Assembly (NCBI GenBank): GCA_946800325.1
Contig: OX326956.1
Coordinates: forward strand, 37,665,082 to 37,729,081
Reading direction: 5' to 3'
Length of the DNA stretch: 64,000 bases
Source of the DNA: Luzula sylvatica
Taxonomy: Eukaryota; Streptophyta; Magnoliopsida; Poales; Juncaceae
The first letter of the stretch is position 1. Every line of letters starts with the position of its first letter. Made by a program: the position numbers and the translations under genes. Of this stretch, positions 22,058 to 33,222 are shown piece by piece. Below the pieces are notes generated by a model. The model did not search any database. It was not told where the DNA came from and worked only from the letters and a program-made list of their open reading frames with translations.

Positions 22058-23458
22058 TCATTGTGAGGTGTTGTCGGGTTCTAGAGCTTGCTCCTCCATC
22101 CACCCGGTTTCGAAGTTTGCATGGTAGTGCTTGAGTCGATGGCCGTTTACCTTGAACGTTTTGTTCGTTTCCTCGCTTCGAATTTCGACAACCCCAAATG
22201 TAGTCACATTGGTGACCACAAAAGGGCTGATCCATCGGGACCGAAGTTTCCCGGGGAAAAGTTTGCGACGAGAGTTGAATAACAACACTCTTTCCCCTAC
22301 TTGGAATTCTTTCTTTTGAATCATTTGGTCATGAAACCTCTTTGCTTTTGCCTTGCACGAGCTCGAATTATCGTAGGCCTCTTGCCGGAATTCCTCTAGC
22401 TCGAGTAATTGAAGCTTACGCGCCGATGCGTCCTTCGGGTAGTCGAGGGCAAATTGCTTGATCGCCCAAAAGGCCTTGTGCTCTAACTCGACCGGTAAAT
22501 GGCACGCCTTTCCGTACACGAGCTTGAAAGGAGTCATACCTATTGGCGTTTTGAAAGCAGTACGGTACGCCCAAAGTGCGTCGCCGAGTCGAGTACTCCA
22601 ATCCTTTCGATTCGGGTTCACTACCTTCTCTAGAATGGATTTGATCTCGCGGTTTGAAACCTCCGCTTGGCCGTTTGTTTGAGGATGATACGCGGTTGAG
22701 GTTCGATGGCTCACATGGTATTTCTCGAGGAGGCTTTGGAGATATCGATTGAAAAAATGGGAGCCTCGATCGCTTATAAGAACTCTTGGTATGCCGAATC
22801 GTTGAAAGATATTCTTCTTCAAAAAGTCCACCACCGTTTTCGAATCCGCATGCTTGGTTGGTACCGCCTCCACCCATTTTGTCACGTAATCTACACACAA
22901 CAAGATGTAAGTATAGCCAAAAGACGATGGAAACATGCCCATGAAATCAATGCCCCAAACATCGAATGGTTCACACACATAGATTGAATTGAGGGGCATT
23001 TGATTTCTACGGCTCAAGTTCCCCGTCTTTTGGCAATTTCCACAACCTTTCACAAAGTTCGCAACGTCTTTATGCAAGGTTGGCCAATAAAATCCACATT
23101 CTTGTACCTTGTGTGTGGTACGTGCGATACCGAAATGTCCACCACATTGTAATGTATGACAAAAAGAAAGAATAGATTGTACCTCACTTTGGTGCACACA
23201 TTTTCGAATTACTTGATCGGTGCAAATTCGGAATAAGATCGGGTCCTCCCAAACGTAGAATCGCGCGTTACTTTTCATCTTGTCGCGTTGCGCCTTGGAG
23301 AAGCTCGGGGGAAATTTCTTCGTGACGATGTAGTTTGCTAGGTCGGCGTACCATGGTGCTTCGACTTGGGCCGCGAGAACGTGTTCCTCGGGAAATTCTT
23401 CGCAAATCGGAACGAGATCTTCGATCTTCAATGGAAGCCGACTCAAATGATCCGCCAC
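22058..23458 (-). pseudogene. Gypsy integrase (pol C-terminal part)
   Basis: An open 466-codon stretch starting inside ADHLSRL, the end of RNase H. It then has the H2C2 zinc-binding region ([10 protein letters not shown] ... [14 protein letters not shown]) and the integrase core with catalytic residues in GIDFMG (Asp), ISDRGSHF (Asp) and GQAEVSNRE (Glu). The C-terminal region ends with a [10 protein letters not shown] block. All catalytic blocks are present. In the source element it is the end of a single gag-pol frame; here it is cut off from RNase H by a stop at 23519-23521, so the annotated Met is not a true start. Confidence 0.9.
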
Positions 23459-23518
23459 GAGATTGTCGCATCCCTTTTTGTCCTTGATCTCGAGGTCGAA
23501 TTCTTGAAGAAAAAGGAT

Positions 23519-23782
23519 TCATCGGAGCAATCTCGGTTTGCACTCCTTTTTCTTCATCAAATGTCTCAACGCGCCGTGGTCCGAGAAGATTATCACCTTC
23601 GTACCTAAAAGATAAGAACGAAATTTCTCCAATGCAAACACAATTGCGAGGAGTTCCTTTTCGGTGGTGGTGTAGTTTCGTTGGGCATTGTCGAGAGACC
23701 TCGAGGCGTACGCGATGACGTGGGGGGTCTTTTCCTTCTCTTTGGCCAAGTACCGCCCCCACACTTGTGTCGCTTGCGTCAC
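23519..23782 (-). pseudogene. Gypsy RNase H segment
   Basis: It carries VIAYASRSLDNAQRNYTTTE and KELLAIVFALEKFRSYLLG, typical gypsy RNase H blocks. It follows a frameshift at a G run (23722-23727) that separates it from RT. It ends in a TGA at 23519-23521 where the family has a Trp codon. It is in the same frame as the integrase downstream. Confidence 0.85.
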
Positions 23783-26699
23783 ACATTATCTCGAATGGTA
23801 GCTCCCAATTTGGCGACTTGATGATTGGCGCGGAGCAAAGCCTTCCCTTGAGATTGTTGAAAGCCTCCTTGCACCTTGCGTCGAACTCGAATTTTGCATC
23901 TTTTTGGAGAAGTTGGCACATCGGTTGCGAGATTTTCGAGAAGTCTTTGATGAAGCGCCTATAGAATCCTGCATGGCCGAGAAAGGATCGCACGTCTTTC
24001 ATCGTCTTTGGATACGGAAGCGTCTTGATCACGTCGATTTTTGCCTTGTCGACTTCCATTCCTTTCTCCGAGATTAAATGACCTAAAACAATTCCTTCGC
24101 TCACCATGAAGTGGCATTTCTCAAAATTTAAGACAAGGTTAGATTCAATGCACTTCTCGAGTATTTGGGACAAGTGATCTAGACACGAGTCGAATGAGTC
24201 CCCAAATACCGAGAAATCGTCCATAAAGACCTCAATAAATTTCGAAATGTAATCACTAAAAATCGAAAGCATACACCTTTGAAAAGTTCCCGGTGCGTTG
24301 CAAAGGCCAAAGGGCATTCGGCGGTACGCAAAGGTACCAAACGGGCACGTGAATGTGGTCTTCTCTTGATCTTCGGGTGCGATCGGTATTTGAAAGTAGC
24401 CCGAGAATCCATCGAGGAAGCAATAAAACGGATTTCCCGCGAGTCTTTCTAGCATTCGATCGATGAATGGAAGCGGAAAGTGGTCCTTTTTCGTCGCCTT
24501 ATTGAGCCTTCGGTAATCGATGCAAACCCGCCACCCGTTTTGAACTCGAGTCGGTACTTGATCGCCTTCATCGTTCTCAACAATTGTAATCCCCGTTTTC
24601 TTTGGTACTACGTGTATGGGTGAGACCCATCTTGAGTCTGTAATGGGGTAAATGATCCCCGCGTCCAACAACTTGATCACCTCTTTTTTCACTACTTCCA
24701 TCATGGGCGGATTGAGCCGCCTTTGAGGTTCGCGCGATGGTTTTGCTCCGTCCTCGAGAAGGATTCGGTGTCTGCACATGGAGGGGGAGATGCCCGGAAT
24801 GTCGGAGAGTGTCCACCCGAAAGCCTTCTTATTCCTTTTGAGCACTTCGAGGAGTTTTTCTTCTTGCTTCCTTGTTAGATTCGAGGCGATTATCACCGGC
24901 AAAGTCTCCGCTTCATCCAAAAACACGTATTTTAGTCCAAAAGGTAGTGATTTTAGATCTAACCTTGGAGCTTGTTCGGTGGAAGGTGGAGTTCTCTTCA
25001 TTGGAATCTCGAGGTCTCTTAGAAAGAGTGCTTGATCTATGCTTTGTTCTTCTTCCAAATCCGACTCGATCTCGAATGTAGGATTGTTATATCCTTCAAA
25101 TTCTTCGAATAGTGGGTTCGAGTTCCATTGAAGGTTTTCGAATGAGCTATCCATGACCTCTTGTACACAATCGTCGATCACGTCCATAGCGCTTAAGTTG
25201 AGTGTACCTACAATGGGTTCCTTTAGTTTTTCAAAAATATTGAATTTGATTACCTCATCATCGAACTCCATTGTGATCTCTTCCGCGTGTACATCGATCT
25301 TTGTGCGTGCCGTCTTCAAAAATGGCCGTCCAAGGAGAATCGGGGTTGAATCGCTATTCCCTTCATTCATGTCCAAAACGTAGAAGTCCGCGGGAAATAG
25401 CAACCCATTAACGGTTACTAACACGTCCTCGATCACCCCAACCGGTCGAGTCGTGGACCGATCGGCCAGTTGGATCACAACTTGAGTATCATCAAGGGGG
25501 CCTAGATCGAGATTCTTGAATATCGAGTATGGCATCACATTTATTGAAGCGCCCAAATCAAGCATGCATTTCGGCAATTCATGTTGCCCGATTTTGCATG
25601 GAATGGCAAACATCCCCGGATCCTTGTGCTTTTGGGGGAGTCTCAAGATTGCCGTAACTCTCTCCCCCACACTTATCAATTCGTCCCCTTTTGTCTTTCT
25701 TTTATTCGTGCATAATGACTTGAGGTATTTTGCCAAACGAGGCACTTCCTTGATTGCTTCGAGTAGAGGTATGTTTACCTCTACTTTCTTTAAGATGGCA
25801 AGCACGTCGTTGTTCGACTCGATTGGCTTTGGGAGACGACTCGGGAAAGGTGGCTTGACATGAGTCGATTCGGGTTCTAGTTCTCGAGTTGGTATCTTCG
25901 TGGCTTGAGTCGAACTCTCTTTTGGTACCGGTACCTCAAGCTCCTTTTCTTCTTGTACCTCCTTGCTCTTTGAACTTTCACCCACCTCTTTACCGCTTCG
26001 GAGCGATATTGCGTTCACATGCCTTTGCTCGGAAGGAGCCAACGATTGAGATTGGAGTCGAGATGTACCTTGAGATTCGATTACGTTTACTCGAGTGGCG
26101 ATTTGGGTGAGTTGGGTCTCCAAGTTACCCACATGGCGATTTGCGTTCGAAACCTCTTGCCTTACGCTTGAGATATCTTGCTTTACCACCCCAAACTCTT
26201 GCTTGATACTTGAGATATCTTGTTTTACCACTCCAAACCCTTGCGTAAGTGAGTCCACGTTTTTATTCATACTTTGCAACAACTCCATTATTGTTTTCAT
26301 GTCTTGATTTGGTTCTTGTGTTTGGGTTGGTTGATGAATCATTTTAGTTGCATTCGGGTGTTGGTACGTGGCCGGTTTTGCAACCGCTTGTCGATATGGG
26401 TCGGGTTGAGCATTGTTGGGGTTCGACCAACTAAAGTTAGGATGGTTGCGGATATTCGGATTATACGAGTTCGAGGCGTCGAATTTCTTGTAAACGGCAT
26501 TTGTATCTTCGATCACACTCGGGCACTCATCGGTGTGGTGGGTATTTGCGAGGCAAACCCCACATGTTTTCGTTTCCTCCTTGCCCAAAGCCTTCATGAT
26601 GATCTCGAGATTGTTGTTAAGCATGTCGACATTGAGGTCGCTACACGCATTAACTCGGTATTCAACGTTCCGCCTTGATTGAGAATTGGTTGCCATCAC
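23728..26699 (-). pseudogene. Gypsy zinc knuckle, protease and reverse transcriptase
   Basis: A frame of about 990 meaningful codons (it stays open to 23268, but past the shift it is out of frame). The zinc knuckle is C46-X2-C49-X4-H54-X4-C59. Repeated GVVKQDISS phrases (about 156-180) suggest a coiled coil. The protease has DLGASINVMP at 381, Athila-style DLGAS rather than DSGA. RT blocks include WRVCIDYRRLN, DGFSGYFQI and FMDD near residue 826. It is joined to gag by a shift at a C run (26745-26752). Confidence 0.9.
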
Positions 26700-26712
26700 T
26701 TCGAGTAGCTTC

Positions 26713-27492
26713 TTAATCTCTTCGAGATCTTTGTTCGCGATGCTCCCCCCCCGCGGATGCGTTGAGGAATTGGCTCTCCGAGTAACCTAGCCCTTGTATA
26801 AATTGCTCGTATAGGTAATGGATTGCGACATTGTGGCTTGGACATTCCTCCATCAAACGGTTGAATCGATCGTAATACTCGTGGAGAACCTCGTTTGGCT
26901 TTTGTGTGATTGCTAGAAGTTCTCGCCTAATTGCCGCCAATCTCGAATGCGAGTAGTATTTCTCCTTAAAACGCTCGGCTACTTCATTGAAGTTGAGGGG
27001 TCCTCGTAGGTTGTAGAACCATTCTTTCGGCCCTTCACCTAGTGAATAAGGAAAAATAAGAAGTAAAATATCGTTAAATGCCACATAATTTGCATAAATG
27101 TTTAGTTGAATCTTGAAATCTTTCAAATGTTTGTGTGGATTTTCGGTAGCTTCGCCATGAAAGATGGGTAAAGAGCCTATGATGCTCGGATCGGCTTTAA
27201 AGTTTGGTATGTTCGGCCTAATAAAATTGTAGTTATCTTCTACGATATTTGGGGCCACTAATTCCTTTAATGTTTTTGGTCTTGGAACCCTAGTTTCATC
27301 CCCCATGTTTGAATTTAAATGAGTAGAGAGAGAAGAAAAAGTTTGAGTTTGAAGTTGAGGTTCGTCTTGATCTTTTTGTGTCGGTTCCTTGCTCTTCTTA
27401 GAGCTCTTGTTCCTTCTTTCGATCTCCTTGACAAACGGAAGTAATTCTCCTTTTCGTGATCTTGTGTTGTGCATAAAGCCTTCTTCCTTCAC
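26713..27492 (-). pseudogene. Gypsy gag
   Basis: 259 codons with a retrotransposon gag core (about 98-235: ADPSIIGSLPIFHGEATENP ... EWFYNLRGPLNFNEVAERFK ... LHEYYDRFNRLMEECPSH). The last 12 or so residues, after NASAGG, are out of frame because of the C run at 26745-26752. A nearby preceding Met is possible; MKEEGF at 27492 is the most upstream in-frame start. Confidence 0.85.
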
Positions 27493-27582
27493 CTACATTG
27501 TCACAAAAGAAACAAAGAAGTGAGTAATCAATGTCATGAATTTAAATCTTCAAATTTCGATCTAAAATATTGACTTAAACAC

Positions 27583-27604
27583 CGCTCCCCGGCAGCGGCG
27601 CCAT
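27583..27604 (-). promoter_or_regulatory. Gypsy primer binding site (tRNA-Asp-like)
   Basis: On the minus strand TGGCGCCGCTGCCGGGGAGC sits two bases from the 5' LTR. It fits the 3' end of plant tRNA-Asp with a mismatch and is the site used by many Athila-like elements. Confidence 0.75.
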
Positions 27605-27787
27605 TTGATGAGTGGATTTTTGGCGTGTAAAATTATCGTTGTATTCGAAAACCCGATTCAATCAACAAAATTTGTAATCTATGTTTGTACAGTGGCAAAT
27701 GTATAGATTCGTTCCACGGGGAGCAATTGCGTCAAAGATTAAATCAAAACTAGATGAGAAATAACAAAGAAGATTCACAGAAGGTAG

Positions 27788-28126
27788 TCCGTTACAACGG
27801 AAGTAGACTCCGTTACAACGGACATTAGGGTAATGTTAACGTAGGAATTAATATGAAGGTCCGTTACAACGGAGGAAGTTCCGTTATAACGGAAAGAGGT
27901 AGTCCGTTATAACGGATAGGAGTAGCGTTATAACGGATTGGTTGATCCGTTACAACGAACTCTTATGTCCGTTACAACGCACTAGTATGAGTGATATTGA
28001 ATGCTTTTCCTCGCTGGTCCGTTACAACGGAAGTAAAGTGCGTTACAACGGAGTACCAACAGACTGAAAATCAGGTACAAACCGAAAGGTCCGTTGTAAA
28101 GCAAGTTATATTCCGTTATAACGGAA
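27788..28126. repeat. Palindrome array TCCGTTAYAACGGA, 5' LTR copy
   Basis: The same twelve units as in the 3' LTR with few substitutions. It lies downstream of the predicted TATA box, so in the RNA leader. Confidence 0.9.
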
Positions 28127-28759
28127 GTTATTCTGGATTTCTGTTTATATTTTTAGATTGAGGATTGAATTGAAGGTTTGATTTGAGATTTGAACTAAGG
28201 GAGATTTAAACTAAGTTCAAGGCAGTAATTAAAAGTAAGAGATCAAGTAAAAACACCAACAAAGATTCGATTCAAGTAAACAAGAACTAAAGATTCATTA
28301 AACCGAGAATTCTTTACACAAATCCAATTCGAATTTAAACTACAAGAATTACAAGAAAGGAAAGAAAACACCTAGAGAGATGAAGTGAGCTCCGAGTCTC
28401 GTCTTGGATGCCTCCCTTGTTGTTTTGAGATGCTAGTGAGCTAGACACCTCGCACAACGCGTTCCTTTCGTACCAATCCACCCGCCAATAGAAGAGAGCT
28501 TCGTACCGGTTGAGTGAACTTGAGATTGCAAGAAGTCCAATTGGAAGAAAGCTCCCGAGTGGACTAGAGTAAGTTTGACTCCTTGCTTGCGCGGATTCAG
28601 ATGAAGAAAGCTCCACCTTAATCTTCGCAACTCGATCTTCGTCGAAGTGTAAACCAATTCACCGAATGAAGTGAGCTTCTATTCGGTGATCGATTTTACA
28701 GAATTATCGTTCGTATTTGCAATTCTTGCGTGTTCTTGAAGGTTCTTGGACTTGCTTAA

Positions 28760-28762
<3 letters not shown>

Positions 28763-28830
<68 letters not shown>
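28763..28830. repeat. (GA)34 microsatellite in the gypsy 5' LTR
   Basis: 68 bp here against 18 bp at the same place in the 3' LTR (19623-19640). This 50-bp difference accounts for the whole length difference between the LTRs. Confidence 0.95.
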
Positions 28831-28834
<4 letters not shown>

Positions 28835-29298
28835 GGCATAAAAGAGCGTACCCAACTCGTGGCCCTTGTGGTCATATTTATAGCACTCATGGAGTCTTCT
28901 TATTGGCCACGAGTTGGTGGAGAGGATTGGGGGTAAAGAGGTAATTCCCACCAAAGGTAGGTGGGCAGGATAAGGGCTAAGGATTGAGTGGTTTTCGTGT
29001 AGACTTTTGTGTAAGTTTGTATCATGATAATTGTTTGCCTCCTGTCTTATTCATGTACCGAATGTATCGGTATAATATATCGTTTTCACTCCTCTTGACG
29101 TGTTGGAGACAACTACACTCTCCAAATTCTCAGAAATTTCTTCTAATTCCTGTGATTAAGCAATAAAATACACTTAGTGAAGAAATATTCATGTTATCTC
29201 AAATATGATTAATAAAGTATATAGAATTGTTCTTCACAAGGGCTAAAATCCCTAAATTAAGCATTAAATTTGTGCCTTATTTGCCTCACATCAAAAAC

Positions 29299-29650
29299 AT
29301 AATCATCTCCTCGGCCAACGTACTAGTGTACATGTTCAATCTATTATCTGATAATGTAAATGCTTCACTCTTAAGCAAACTGAATCGTGACTAGGGATGT
29401 TTAGAAATGAAACTTTAAGTGTGACGGTTTCGCTGCACATAGTCCTCAACTATGTCGACGTCCATACAAGCTCAAATAATGGTTCATGTAATCAAATTAC
29501 ACAACCCGCACACAGTTTTCATATAAGATAAATGCAAATGAAAAATTTTAAAATCTCGAAATTGCTTTAATATAAGATAAGTTTGGGGTGATACAACGTT
29601 TACTAATCTATTAGACTAATCTCGTCCTACGAAACTATCGTTTTAGATAA
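29299..29650 (-). mobile_element. Copia A 3' untranslated region, right part
   Basis: Continues the region cut at 18460; matches copy B 55714-56069. No coding sequence. Confidence 0.85.
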
Positions 29651-32459
29651 CTAACTACTCTCTTCCTCTTCTAGGTATCTCAAACCTATAGCTTTCGCAT
29701 GGTAATCGTGCTTAGCTTGCGAGAGTGGCTTAGTAAACGGGTCCGCAACATTCCTGTCAGTATCAATCTTTTCAATGATCACATCCTTTCGTTTTAAAAT
29801 CTCACGAATCAAGTGAAATTTTCTGAGTATGTGTTTGGAGCAATGATGTGCCCTCGGTTCCTTGGACTGTGCTATCGCTCCCGTATTGTCGCAATACACA
29901 ACCACGGGCTCCGAGATACTCGGGACTACTCCAAGCTCGGACACAAACTTTTTTATCCATACCGCCTCCTTTGCTGCTTCCGAAGCCGCAATATACTCCT
30001 ATTCAGTTGTAGAGTCTGCTATTGTGGGTTGTTTGGAACTCTTCCATACTACCGCTCCACCATTTAGACAAAACATGTATCCACTTTGTGATCGAAAGTC
30101 GTCGACACATGTTTGGAAACTGGCGTCGGTATATCCATTAATAACCAACCCTGATGTCTTTCCTTCATAAATTAGAAATTGATCCTTAGTTCTTCGTAAG
30201 TACTTAAGGATGTTTTTGACCGCGATCCAATGCATATCCCCTGGATTAGATTGGTAACGCGAAACGACGCTCAATGCATACGACACATCGGGGCGCGTAC
30301 AAATCATGGCATACATAATTGATCCAACCGCCGAAGCATATGGAACAATACTCATCGCATTCTTATCCTTACTCGATGTCGGACATTGAGTTTTAGAATA
30401 CGATATGCCACTCGATATTGGAAGAAGTCCTTTCTTCGAATCTTGCATTGAAAACCGTTTCAACACTTTGTCGATGTACGTGCTTTGACTCAAGCCGAGT
30501 AACCTCTTGGATCTATCTCTATAAATCCTCACGCCTAATATATAAGCGGCCTCGCCCAAATCTTTCATAGCGAAACGAGTATTTAAATACTTCTTAACAT
30601 TCGTAAGCATCGGAATGTCGTTTCCTATGATCAAGATGTCGTCTACATATAGTACAAGAAATACAACGCGGCTCCCACTAACCTTCTTGTATACACAAGG
30701 TTCCTCTACATTTTTCACGAAGTTAAATTCGCTTATAACTTCATCGAAACGTATGTTCCAACTCCGAGAAGCTTGCTTCAATCCATAAATGGATCGTTGC
30801 AACTTGCACACTTTATCCGGACTCTTTGAATCGACAAAACCCTCGGGCTGTGTCATGTATACATCCTCTTCTAAATTCCCGTTAAGGAATGCGGTTTTGA
30901 CATCCATTTGCCAAATCTCGTAGTCATAATACGCAGAAATAGCAAGTAAGATCCGTATGGATTTAAGCATTGCTACGGGAGAAAACGTTTCTTCATAGTC
31001 TCCACCATGAATTTGTTTGAAACCTTTCGCCACAAGCCGTGCTTTATAAGTGTGTACATTCCCATCCATGTCGGTCTTCTTCTTGAAGACCCACTTGCAT
31101 CCCACTGGTTTAACCCCGGGAGGTAGATCAATCAAGTTCCAAACTTGATTATCGTACATGGATTGAATCTCGGATTTCATGGCAGTTTGCCACTTAATGG
31201 AATCCTCGCTTTTCATAGCCTCGCGATAAGATGTCGGTTCATCATCTATGAATTCAACTTCGTCGTCATTTGCCACGATAAAACCATATCGTATAGGCTC
31301 TTGACAAATCCTACCCGATCTACGAATTGCGCCTTGTGCACTTGACTCCGGATCATCAACATTTAACGAAACCGGATCAACATTCATCGGTTCAACATTC
31401 GTTCGCGGGTCTCGAATTTCTTCGAGATCTATTTCATTCCCAATAACTCGCGTAGAGATAAAATCCTCCTCAAGGAAGACACCTCTTCGAGCTACGAAAA
31501 CTTTATTTTCGTTTGGAAGATAGAAATAATATCCTTTTGTTTCTTTAGGATACCCGACAAATAAACATTTATCAGACTTGGGTTCGAGCTCGTCCGACAT
31601 TAATTTTCGAACATATGCTTCGCAACCCCAAATCTTAACAAAAGACAACTTCGGAACATTTCCAAACCACATCTCATATGGCGTCTTTTGTACCGATTTA
31701 GAAGGTATGCGGTTCAATAAGAAAGCCGCAGTCTCTAGGGCAAATCCCCAAAACGATTTTGGAAGGGAAGTTTGACTCATCATAGATCGAACCATGTCCA
31801 ACAAGGTCCGATTCCTCCTCTCAGACACGCCATTCCATTGTGTCGTTCCTGCCGGAGTCCATTGTGGAACTATTCCACAATCTTTCAGATGGTCCTCAAA
31901 CTCATAGCTCAAATATTCGCCTCCTCGATCTGATCGAATGGCTTTAATTTTCTTGCCTAGCTGATTTTCAACTTCGTTTTGAAACTCTTTGAACTTTTCA
32001 AAGGTCTCCGCTTTAGCACGCATTAAGTAAATATATCCATATCTACTATAATCATCCGTAAACGTAACAAAGTATCGATAGCCTCCTCTTGCCTTGATGC
32101 TCATCGGTCCACACACATCTGAATGTATGAGTTCCAACAAGTCGTTGGACCGCTCTCCAACCTTGGAGAACGGTACCCTTGTCATCTTGCCAAGCAAACA
32201 AGATTCGCAATTCCCATATGAATCGAATTCAAATGAGTCTAGCATTCCATCTTTATGGAGTCTAGCAATACGTTTCTCATTCACATGACCGAGACGACAA
32301 TGCCAAAAGAAAGTCCGATTATCAACTTTAGGTTTAATCCTTTTCGTATTAACATTATAAAGTGACTTATCATTTTCGTGATCAAAATCCAATACATAAA
32401 GACCATTTTCTAATAGAACATTTCCATAGATAATATTATCCTTACATATAGTAAATTCA
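29651..32459 (-). pseudogene. Copia A pol: integrase, RT, RNase H (gag and protease lost)
   Basis: A long open frame (797 codons from 32392 to 29999) carries the integrase zinc-binding block (HCRLGHVNEKR ... NCESC), catalytic-core blocks HSDVCGP, RSDRGGEYLS and NGVSERRN, and RT with YVDDILIIGND. RNase H runs to TIADSTTE, where TAG at 29999-30001 replaces the Ser codon of copy B. The rest of RNase H continues in frame to 29651 (YCDNTGAIAQ; NVADPFTKPL). Reading begins inside the pre-integrase region (ENGLYVLDFDHEN). Everything N-terminal, the gag zinc knuckle and protease, was removed by a deletion whose scar is at about 32459. Confidence 0.9.
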
Positions 32460-33209
32460 TTAAATTATCTAATATGCTAGAATGATTGATGCCGATCATA
32501 TCGATATAAAGAACTCAAAATTCCGAGTTGTGTAGCCAAAGTTACCACGAAAACAAAATCAGCAAACAGAAATTATTCCGTTGCAACGCACCATAGTCCG
32601 TTACAACGGAACCCCTGTTTCTTCTACTCCGTTACAACGGAAATCATGTCCGTTACAACGCTATTTATTCCGGAGTTTGGCCAAAATTGCCAGAAACATG
32701 TCCGTTACAACGCAACCTAGGTCCGTTACAACGGACAGACTCGTGAACAACTTCCGTTACAACGGATCTTATCCGTTACAACGGACTCCTAAAGACACCA
32801 TAGGCATCCCCGCATCCTCGTATCACATACAAGGTCCGTTACAACGGAACCCATGTCCGTTACAACGGACTATACGTTTATTCACAGTCCTCCTCACATC
32901 CCTGCATCATATACATGGTCCGTTACAACGGAACTCCAAGTCCGTTATAACGGACTATGTGATTTTCGCAGAAATTCCCAATTTTCTGTATCGTATACAG
33001 TGTCCGTTACAACGGATCAACCAATCCGTTGTAACGGACTATGCGATTTTTCTGCTGTTTCGTCTGTTTTCGCTCGTTTCCAAAACGATTATTCATGAAA
33101 CCTTTTCATGAACATTCCTAGATACTCTCAATCAACTTTTGGGTATTTTGATAACCCGTGCGTATATCGAATATACGACTATGATTCGACCCTCGAATCG
33201 ATGGCGATC
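32460..33209 (-). mobile_element. Copia A leader
   Basis: Untranslated leader between the primer site and the deletion scar. It aligns with copy B 60713-61610 and holds the palindrome array. Confidence 0.85.
32577..33039. repeat. Palindrome array TCCGTTAYAACGGA, copia A leader
   Basis: Fourteen units in about 460 bp, most perfect (TCCGTTACAACGGA), some one-sided (CCGTTACAACGC). Many come as pairs about 19-24 bp apart, separated by longer non-palindromic spacers. Confidence 0.92.
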
Positions 33210-33221
33210 GCTCTGATACCA
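33210..33221 (-). promoter_or_regulatory. Copia A primer binding site (tRNA-iMet type)
   Basis: Minus strand TGGTATCAGAGC, one base from the 5' LTR; the standard plant copia primer site complementary to initiator Met tRNA. Confidence 0.92.
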
Positions 33222-33222
33222 C

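Larger units (their letters stand above)
18466..29293 (-). mobile_element. Athila-like Ty3/gypsy retrotransposon, near complete
   Basis: A 10,828-bp minus-strand element with LTRs of 1638 and 1688 bp, ends TGATG...CATCA. An exact target duplication AAAAC lies at 18461-18465 and 29294-29298. In coding order it has gag (about 27492-26713), zinc knuckle, protease, RT, RNase H and integrase down to 22058. About 1.95 kb of non-coding 3' sequence precedes the 3' LTR. A DLGAS protease motif, FMDD in RT and the tRNA-Asp-like primer site support an Athila-type lineage. No envelope-like frame is seen. The LTRs differ at about 28 sites by eye (about 1.7%) plus a 50-bp microsatellite difference, so the insertion is recent. 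Two homopolymer frameshifts and one stop interrupt coding. Confidence 0.93.
27606..29293 (-). repeat. Gypsy 5' LTR
   Basis: 1688 bp, promoter-bearing. On the minus strand it has TATA-like CTATAAATATG (28873-28883), then a CT tract (28763-28830 as GA on plus), then the palindrome array (27788-28126). The array would therefore lie in the transcribed leader. Confidence 0.93.

Noticed and set aside
22416..22898. Additional antisense and alternate-frame proteins inside the gypsy pol region
   Set aside because: They are shadows of the integrase frame, whose catalytic motifs are in the other frame.
32577..33039. Spaced palindromes as a CRISPR array
   Set aside because: Units are 14 bp with irregular spacing, lie in eukaryotic retrotransposon leaders, and have no cas genes.
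32581..33111. Open frame of 176 codons through the palindrome array as a protein
   Set aside because: It encodes only SVTTD/RYNG-type repeats from the palindromes, and the frame is not kept in copy B.
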